Assembly: GCF_958298935.1 (NCBI RefSeq)
Contig: NC_084929.1
Location: 32,119,501 to 32,183,500 of the forward strand
Source: Phragmites australis
Taxonomy: Eukaryota > Streptophyta > Magnoliopsida > Poales > Poaceae
DNA: 64,000 nt
Direction: 5' to 3'
Shown: one piece after another, positions 57,122 to 64,000 of the stretch
How the letters are laid out: each line of letters starts with the position of its first letter
Numbering within the stretch: position 1 is the stretch's first letter
The notes under the pieces: generated by a model
What the model was told of the DNA's origin: nothing
The model's database searches: none
What the model saw: the letters and a program-made list of their open reading frames with translations, nothing else
Translations under genes and position numbers: made by a program

Positions 57122-58307
57122 AAAGGGTTAACAAATTCTTCGGTTAACATTTGAAATTCGTGGTAACCAACCTTACCGCTCCGCTCCGATAATATAAACC
57201 AATCAGTTACCAAATTTAAATTCAAAAAATTCAAAAAAATAAAAATAAATAAAAAATCAGAAAAAAAATCCAAAAAAACTAAAGACGATTCTAAGAACTT
57301 ATGTGAAAAAAATTCAAAAATAATGTCGTTTGCATCATATTCTATAGGGAGGAAGTTTGAAAAAAAGAGAAAAAACTTGAAGTGCGTAGCTCATTTAATA
57401 ACTCATGTTAAGGAAAATCTTAACATGTAAACACATATTTTCTTGTGTAGGGTGTATCTTAAGATGATCTTTAAAATTGGTTTCACTTCAGTTAGAGTTT
57501 TATTAATTTCTCCATGATTTTTACAAAGTTCAGAAGTATAAAGTGAATATGTTAAGAAACATCATGTAATTAACTTTTTCGTATCTACCATTATTTTTTC
57601 TACATAAAACATACTATAAGTAAACTAAGAAAAGTGGCTTCACTAACTTTGGAGGTGTGATGGGTTAGTTATGAATTAATCTAGTTACAACACATTTATA
57701 CAATCCTGCATGTTACAATAACTATTTCATGATTTTGTGTATTTTTAAAAGACATAAGATCATGTAAGAAGACTAAAAAATTGGTTTCATGATTTTTGAT
57801 TAGCAAAGAGTAAACTATGCATTTAACTTGGTTTAGCAAATACATTTTCTCACAGAAAATATTCAACTTTTTTATGAGTATAAATACTTTTATCATGTAG
57901 ATCATGTTACAATAAAACCAACAAAATTTGTTTCACTTGATTTGAAGTTCAGATTAATTAGTTATTGATTTTACAAGGTTAAGCTATTTTTTTATTTTTT
58001 TAACATCACTAAATTCGAGAAAACCGCTCGATAAATCACTAAAGCCAAACGGTTACTGACAAAACCGAGTATTTACCAACAATATAGAAAATATACTCGA
58101 TAAATCGGCGAAACCGCTCGGTAACCGGTGCAAACAGAGTGGTTACCGTTCGTTTGATTCGGTCCGAATTCTCGCCGAATTTCAAATTTGACCGAGTGAA
58201 TTTTAAGCCAATTTCCGCCGAATTTCGAGCGGTTATCGTGATAACCGTGATTTTTCGATTACTGCCGGGTCTCGGTTTTCGTACTACAAACGGTTTTGTA
58301 AACCTTG
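57122..58307 (-). mobile_element. hAT-like non-autonomous element, copy 2 (inverted relative to copy 1)
   Basis: The right end reads CAAGGTTTACAAAACCG on the minus strand, matching the copy 1 start. The left end AAGGGTTAAC corresponds to its GAACCCTG terminus. ATCATAC is shared by the flanks (57115-57121 and 58308-58314), a slightly eroded 8-bp duplication. The interior TTTGCATCATATTCTATAGG (about 57325-57350) is the reverse complement of 54528-54555 in copy 1. Confidence 0.82.
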
Positions 58308-59227
58308 ATCATACTAAACAACTTAGGCTTGTTCCAATTCTTTGCAGTGATAATCATACAAAGCAACATGGACTTGTTCCAAGCCAAATATAGAAAGGAG
58401 AACTACATGTTCCCATTGTGTAGACTATAAGAGAACATTGTTTGTGAAATCTTCCCTTGCAGCATTGCTTGACAATTTATGTTGTTTGTATTGGAACTCA
58501 ACAAACCATGATGAATTTTCGCAACAGTGCACAGTCTTCATGTTTGTGTTGGGTGTTATTGCAATGCAGAATCTGCATCTCCTACAATCAAGCTGAGTCT
58601 TGATGATAGCTCTCAAACAAAAAATAATTTTAAAATATGATGATAAGACACAAGAGTCCAGAATAAAATAGCAATTGCACATGAATTGATTGCGGAACAT
58701 CGATGAATCGAATGTGCCAATAGCAGACCATTGCTGATTACTATTACTATTTTGAATGTAACATGTATGAGACAATATTACATTACTATTAAATGAGAAT
58801 GCCACAATACTGACTGAAACCACCGTGAATAAGCTTCCGCAACATACCCAACACACAAACCATTTGGACTCACCATAAGAAGAGATTTCACTAGAGTTAC
58901 ACTTTACCACTCCGATAAGATGTGCACAAAGCCTATCATAATCACACCGGACCTTCTCACAAACTTCTTTAAGAAAATCACCAGATCACAACGCCACCAC
59001 GTCGTCTAGGTGTTGGCAAACACAATAAGTAACAAGCCAAGATGAATTTGACTCTCACCAAATGCCTAAAGCTTAATCTTGAATGCAAATGCATTTGATT
59101 CTTGCATCACAACACTCTCTATGTGCAACACATGCACACATGTGTAGGGTGTGTGGGGAGGACTTCACTTAGCTCAAGTATGTTCAATAGGGGTAGGAGT
59201 GATGCTTCAAGTCGCTAAACAAGAGGG

Positions 59228-59237
<10 letters not shown>

Positions 59238-59304
<67 letters not shown>
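59238..59304. repeat. (TA)n microsatellite, about 33 units
   Basis: An uninterrupted TA dinucleotide run of 67 bp within the minus-strand LTR sequence; likely length-variable between individuals. Confidence 0.97.
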
Positions 59305-59307
<3 letters not shown>

Positions 59308-59992
59308 ATCATTAAAACTAGCTGTTTTATACCCAAGATGACTTCTTTATCTTGCGGTCAGACCACAGTAAAGTTGGCGGTCATACCGTCATTGGCCCAA
59401 CGACTCTAAAACTAGCTATTATAGCCTTTTTGGGCCTCCAACGGTCAACCTGCCACCTTGGCGGTTAGACTGCCAACCTCTCTAGTGTATGATGGTATTT
59501 TTCCGTGCATATACGCGATCTCCCATATACTTATGCGTATACATAAAAAGCAAAAAGAAAAGAAAAAAAAAGAAGAAGAGGAAGAGGGCCGGCCGGCCTT
59601 TTTGTCTTTCGACCGGCCCAGCCCTTTCCTCCTTCCCTTTTCCCTCTCGGCCCAGCCGGCTGCCTTTTCTCCTCCACGCCGCCGCCCTAGCGCCCGAGTG
59701 GCCCTGTGCTTCTTCCCCCGCCGCCTTGCTCACGCCTCCTGGCTTACATGCGCCTGGCCGCGCCGCCTCTCGCGCCCAAACCGAGCCATCCCCATCCAAA
59801 TCCAAACTAACTCTCCCTTCTCTATCTCTAAGCCCGACCTGATTCGCTTCCAAATTGGAGGGGGTCTCAGCGGATTCCTGTGTATATCTCACGGGGAAGC
59901 TGATTTGTTTTGGATTTGGTTGGATTCATGAAGGATCGAGTCTTTATCTTTTCGCTGCATCTTTATCTCCTCCCGTGGGGACCTCGGCCCCC

Positions 59993-59999
59993 TATAAAA
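59993..59999 (+). promoter_or_regulatory. TATA box of the solo LTR
   Basis: TATAAAA in the context CCCCCTATAAAAGGGAAG, about 0.5 kb into the LTR, a strong-looking core promoter sequence. Confidence 0.6.
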
Positions 60000-60839
60000 G
60001 GGAAGGGAGGGGGTGCCCGGGAGGGGGAGGGGGGATTGGAGATTGTGGAGGCGGAAGTTCTGCTCTAGTACCAGCTCGTCGTCACCTTTAGATCACCGTC
60101 GCCCTTGCTCCGGCTGTGCGCCGTTGTCTTGGCTGCACCGCCTGTGGCCGAACCACCTTGTGCCGAGGAGGAAAGACCGAACCTGTGCCGCTGCTGCACC
60201 TCCGCTTCCGGGGACGCGCCGCGGATTTGTCGCCGTCATCGCCATGTCTCCAACCCAAGGTGAGCCCCGACCGTGACTCTCCCTGCTTCTCTGTGATGCC
60301 CGGCCATCGCGCCATGGGGTTCATCTTTGTACCGGTTATTGCATCGTTGTGCCTTACCTTGGCCCGGCTGCTCTTGTGCTCACGCCTGTCCCCGGACATC
60401 GTGCCGTGCGTGTGCCGCATCGCTGTTGGCCCGAGTTCGATCCCTGCATGCAAATCGGGAACGGCAGTCCAGTGCGATGCGCATGCGTGTGGTTGCTGTG
60501 CTGTGGTGCCCGGCCATCGCGCCGTGAGGATCGTCTCTATGCATGCCATCGTGCCGCCTTTGTGCTCGCTGATGCGGCGTGCCCGTTGGCCAGTGATGAA
60601 AACTAAGGCCCGGCCGCTATGCTTCATGCTGATGTTCTGTGATAGCTCGGCCTTCGTGCCGTCGTGCTCGGAGACCGCCGATGATGCTAAAACTGAGGCT
60701 CTCCTTTCCTCCTCCTGTTCTTAGCCGAATGGTGGTGGCCTGGTGCTACCCTTCTCTATGATGGTGATGCTATGCACTGATGTCTGGCCGTCGTGCCATG
60801 AGGCTTGCATTCATATGGCTACTGCTTGTCAGTGATCGT

Positions 60840-61045
60840 GTGTTGCAGAAAATTCAGAGTGTGGGCATTCTGTTGGTTGCCCCAATATTGATTTATGCTA
60901 TTGCCAGAGACCTAATCCTTTTATAGGATGTTCGGTGATATGGCCGACTGCTTGGTGATCATATGGTGCAGAAAATTCAGAGTGTGGGTTTCTTTAGGTT
61001 GCCCCAGTATTAAGTTATGATATTGCTAGAGACCTAATCTTTTTT
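60840..61045. repeat. Duplicated block of about 75 bp inside the solo LTR
   Basis: TGCAGAAAATTCAGAGTGTG...GTTGCCCCA(A/G)TATT(G/A)A(T/G)TTATG...GAGACCTAATC appears at about 60846-60920 and 60969-61042. Confidence 0.8.
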
Positions 61046-63025
61046 TTTTAAGGATGTCCGGTGCTATGGCTGATGCCTTTGTGGCTCACATGTTATTACC
61101 TAGCCTTTGTGGCGTTCGCCTTTGTGGCACGTTGCCTTCGGTCAGCCGATGAGGACAAGTCCGAGGCCCAAAGAGGAGTTAGTGAGTCAAGCACAGCGTT
61201 GGAGCTCCCGGTTGTGGCCATGCTGCTGCTTTCGGTCGAAGCTACGCGTCGTGCCGCGCTCCTAGCCCACCTCTTCATAAAAACACAATTCTGAGGCCTA
61301 TGTGGCCGATGATGATCCGGGATACATAAACAGTCCAAAAAGCTTATGCCAGACTGTTGTCCTGTACTTTACCGCATTTTATTGCTAACGCTTACTTTGC
61401 TTGGTCTTTGTTGCGTGTGACTACCGCCTTGCAGACTCGGAGACGACCTCGGTATGATGACCGCCAGCGCACTTAATCGGAGGTAGCCCGAAGACGGGCG
61501 TAATTAACCGGAGAGCTTCACGAAGCCCCGGGAACCAAGACAAAGCAATCGTCAGATCGTGAAGATAGTCAGATAGCGTGTGCGTTGTGGAGTAAAAATG
61601 TATATGAGAAACTGTACTTTATGATTTCGACATGAATGAATAAAGTTACATGTTTTCGATTATTACATTCTCCTGTCTTTTGTATACTCTGTATACTGGC
61701 ACGCCCGCAATATTACATACACAGTTTTCGAATACAAATTCAAACGCGAGACGTTTCGAATCCGCGAAACATCTAGAAAAATGAAGTTTCTGTACAAACT
61801 CCAACGATCAGAATGACATTCTTAGCGGTTAAACTGTTACTCCCAGATCAGCACAGCTGACACTTAGAAAAATAATGATAACTGTACATAAAGCTTATTT
61901 AGCAGGCTACACATCCAACTGATTGCGTGATATCAAACACATTGGATCCAACCTATAAACATAATCCAAAGATCCACTTTAATTAAAACTACATAACCCT
62001 CAATCTTCTGCAAAAAAAAAATTTATAAGCTAATGGTTTCACTATGACAACTTGCAAAACAATTTTGCAAACTTAGTGACATGCCATACGAAGTAGAAAC
62101 ATAAATTTGAGCTATTTACAAAACACATTTGCAAACTATAGCATCCTATAAAAGAGAGCATGGATATGCAATATTAAGCTTATCAACATATAAGTAAAAC
62201 TCATGTAATTATCTAGACCTCTCTTAATAGTACGATATTTATTCTATTAATCCGGTCATTTTTTTTTTCTCTAATCACCATTAACCGGTAAAAGAAAATG
62301 ATCTATATTTTATACCTTTGCCTTAAACTAGCCATCCCGTTGAACCTGACGAACACATCATTTGAGTCCCGATGCTTCTTCTAGGCTTGTCATCAACTTT
62401 TTACTTGAGCTTGATGATAATGTTTATCATCACTTCCTATCTCAATCCTCTCTTTATCTTCCAGAAGCTTAATAAAGTTTACTTGATTGCGTCTCATGCA
62501 TCAAGCATGAAAGACTTTTCTTTTCACCATCTTCATCCGGTTCACCACCAAAGCATGAACTGCAAGCATCAAATATACAAGTTGTCCACTAAGCTTGCCT
62601 TAATCTTGCTCTCCTACCTCGGCATATTGAATATCTTAATTCAATATTTACCTTCATATGAAATCTAACCTTAACTTACTCTCAAACACATAGCATATAA
62701 GTTAGCTCATTGAACTCAGTTGAAAATTCTATACCTTTAATTACTTGATCTCCACAAATAACTTTGGTCTTCACGTTTATTGTGAATATTCTTGAGACGA
62801 TCCTCAAACTCCGATGTCTCTTTCTCTCTACTTCTTCTTTAACACATGAGCATCACTTAGAGCTCAATGACCTCGATGCATATCTTTTAATCTTATGATA
62901 GTTCTCAACAAATCCATAATTTATCACTTATGGAATAACATGTTAACAATTCTCAATACAATTGTTAGTTTATAGATAATATCATTAATTATTAAAATCA
63001 CACTTAGGGGCTAGATGCACCTTCA

Positions 63026-64000
63026 CCGGGCTTCGATAGGCTGGCGGCGAGAGGTGTTGTCGTGTAGTAGGAGGCGGAGCTGGCTATCGTGCGTCGTGTA
63101 CTATGGTTGTGGTGTTGCTGATGGCAGGAGACCAGAGGCATGGGGGAGGTCCATGACCACCTACATAAGCGTTGGGAGTTCCGGGTGGCCCTCCACCCCA
63201 CCCACCACTAAAGCTCCTCTCGGAGCAGATCTAGCAACACCTCGAGGGGTGTGGGCTTCGTCTCCCTTGCTACATCGGTAGTGCAGGCAGAAGTGGGCGG
63301 TGCAGGGTGAGAGATGTTGCTTGAGGCCGAGAGACCAGGGCGGTGTCGTTAGCAGTGAGGACGAGGAGGGCCATGAGGGGGGTGGCATGGAGCCAAGGCC
63401 AGAGGAACGAGGGACACGCTCGGCCTGTGGATCGGGACGCCAGAGTAGTTGCGCTGGAGCAGGTGCAAGGATGAGGCAGTGCTAGAGGATGAGGGACCTG
63501 GCATGAAGGAAGTGGGGGCGGTTGCAGCAGAGGGGATGTGGGGAGGAGTGAGGGGAATGGGCTGGCTATATGGGGCCGGTGCCCTTGCCCTGTTGCGGAT
63601 CGAGTGGTTTTGCTCAGACAATGCGGTTTTTTCGTTGGATGTCCGGCTTTTTTTGATTTTTTATTAGGCAGGTGTGGAATGGGAGGTGTGAGAGGATTTC
63701 ATACGAGCAACTCCTACTTTATATAGTAGAGATGATTATCTTTTGTTGGTTGGAAGGAAAAACTTCACTATGACATGCAGACCGTTCATTTTGCATGGGA
63801 CGTATGGTTTATCTGGACTGTTCATTTATGTTGAGATTTATACTAGAGGGTAGATGAAAATAATCTTAAGGTTAGACGAGAGAATTAATGAATAGATACA
63901 TATAAAGCGGGGTTGACAGCTAAGATAGATTGTGTGTGCGTAAGAATATACAGAGTTATATTTCCGCTCGTGACATAAAGCGGAGAGGGTAGTGGCTCGG
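63026..64000. other. GC-rich sequence, no recognised gene
   Basis: 63026-63640 is open in several frames on both strands (for example 63015-63281 plus, 63349-63621 minus) but Gly/Arg/Ser-rich and without domains. 63660-64000 is A/T-richer and featureless. It could be part of an LTR or a decayed transposon internal region. Confidence 0.3.

Larger units (their letters stand above)
59486..61771 (+). mobile_element. Solo LTR (same family as 47630-50473), 2286 bp, TSD TCTAG
   Basis: It starts TGTATGATGG and ends CGAATCCGCGAAACA. The target duplication TCTAG is at 59481-59485 and 61772-61776. It has a TATA box at 59993 and a conserved AATAAA near 61640. Two GTGCAGAAAATTCAGAGTGTG-type blocks (60845 and 60968) are an internal duplication. 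Frames of 157-202 codons within it (59458-60724) have no retroviral or host domain. Confidence 0.92.
58308..63025 (-). mobile_element. LTR-retroelement sequence on minus strand, interrupted by a solo LTR
   Basis: The minus strand starts TGAAGGTGCATCTAGCCCC at 63025, very like the TGAAAGTGCATCTAGACCC start of the LTR at 11946. After the 59486-61771 insertion it continues with GGCGGTTAGAC/GTCTAACCGCC and ACGGT-rich U3-like sequence and a TATA-like GGGTATAAAACAGC near 59320. The opposite end of this LTR could not be found, so the low-coordinate boundary is provisional. Target duplication unknown. Confidence 0.5.

Noticed and set aside
58425..58910. 161-codon minus-strand frame
   Set aside because: Lies in the minus-strand LTR-like region; Cys/Ser/Phe-rich with no recognisable domain.
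59458..60724. 157-, 179- and 202-codon frames
   Set aside because: Within the TCTAG-flanked solo LTR; overlapping on both strands, no domain.
63004..63726. Multiple overlapping frames near the right edge
   Set aside because: GC-rich, both strands open, no domain.

Overview
The window is nuclear DNA from a grass (Poaceae, probably panicoid; species not determinable from sequence alone). Evidence: GT-AG introns, very GC-rich first coding exons (CSLC, BSD), a eukaryotic tRNA-Asp with a pol III terminator, and dense grass-type transposons (CACTA with hairpin subterminal repeats, MULE with a plant mobile domain gene, Ty1-copia, solo LTRs, LINEs, a SINE, Tourist/hAT/Mutator MITEs).

Layout. 1-1.5 kb: last coding exon of an unidentified gene (+), then tRNA-Asp(GTC) (-). 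1.9-11.3 kb: an aspartic protease (nepenthesin-type) pseudogene on the minus strand, cut in two by an 8.86-kb CACTA transposon (2258-11120, TSD ATA) with remnants of its TNP2-like and Ptta/En-Spm/ULP1-like genes. 11.4-20.2 kb: repeats only: a 1.67-kb solo LTR (TSD GCCGA), a hAT MITE, a Tourist MITE, a LINE fragment and a tRNA-derived SINE. 20.2-28.2 kb: a degenerate Ty1-copia element with both LTRs (TSD CCCTG), carrying a 2.8-kb solo LTR nested inside its reverse transcriptase. 30.2-33.5 kb: an intact five-exon cellulose synthase-like C gene (xyloglucan backbone synthase, +). 36.6-37.9 kb: a 5'-truncated LINE with TSD and poly-A. 38.3-42.6 kb: an intact three-exon BSD-domain gene (-), with a 1.4-kb PIF/Harbinger-type element in intron 1. 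45-52 kb: a decayed MULE (mudrA-like transposase plus plant mobile domain gene, both -), split by a 2.84-kb solo LTR (TSD ACTAC). 53.5-58.3 kb: two related hAT-like non-autonomous elements in opposite orientation, with a small intact single-exon gene (55890-56405, -) between them. 58.3-63.0 kb: a minus-strand LTR region interrupted by a second solo LTR of the family at 47.6-50.5 kb (TSD TCTAG). The last kilobase holds nothing I recognise.

The genes that look functional are independent host genes (CSLC in the Golgi, BSD protein, a small uncharacterised plant protein, tRNA-Asp), not an operon or pathway cluster. Most of the rest is transposon sequence whose insertion order can be read from nesting and target-site duplications. 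I found no convincing undescribed multi-gene system. The most informative structures are the protease/CACTA disruption, the hAT pair, and the two related solo LTRs.
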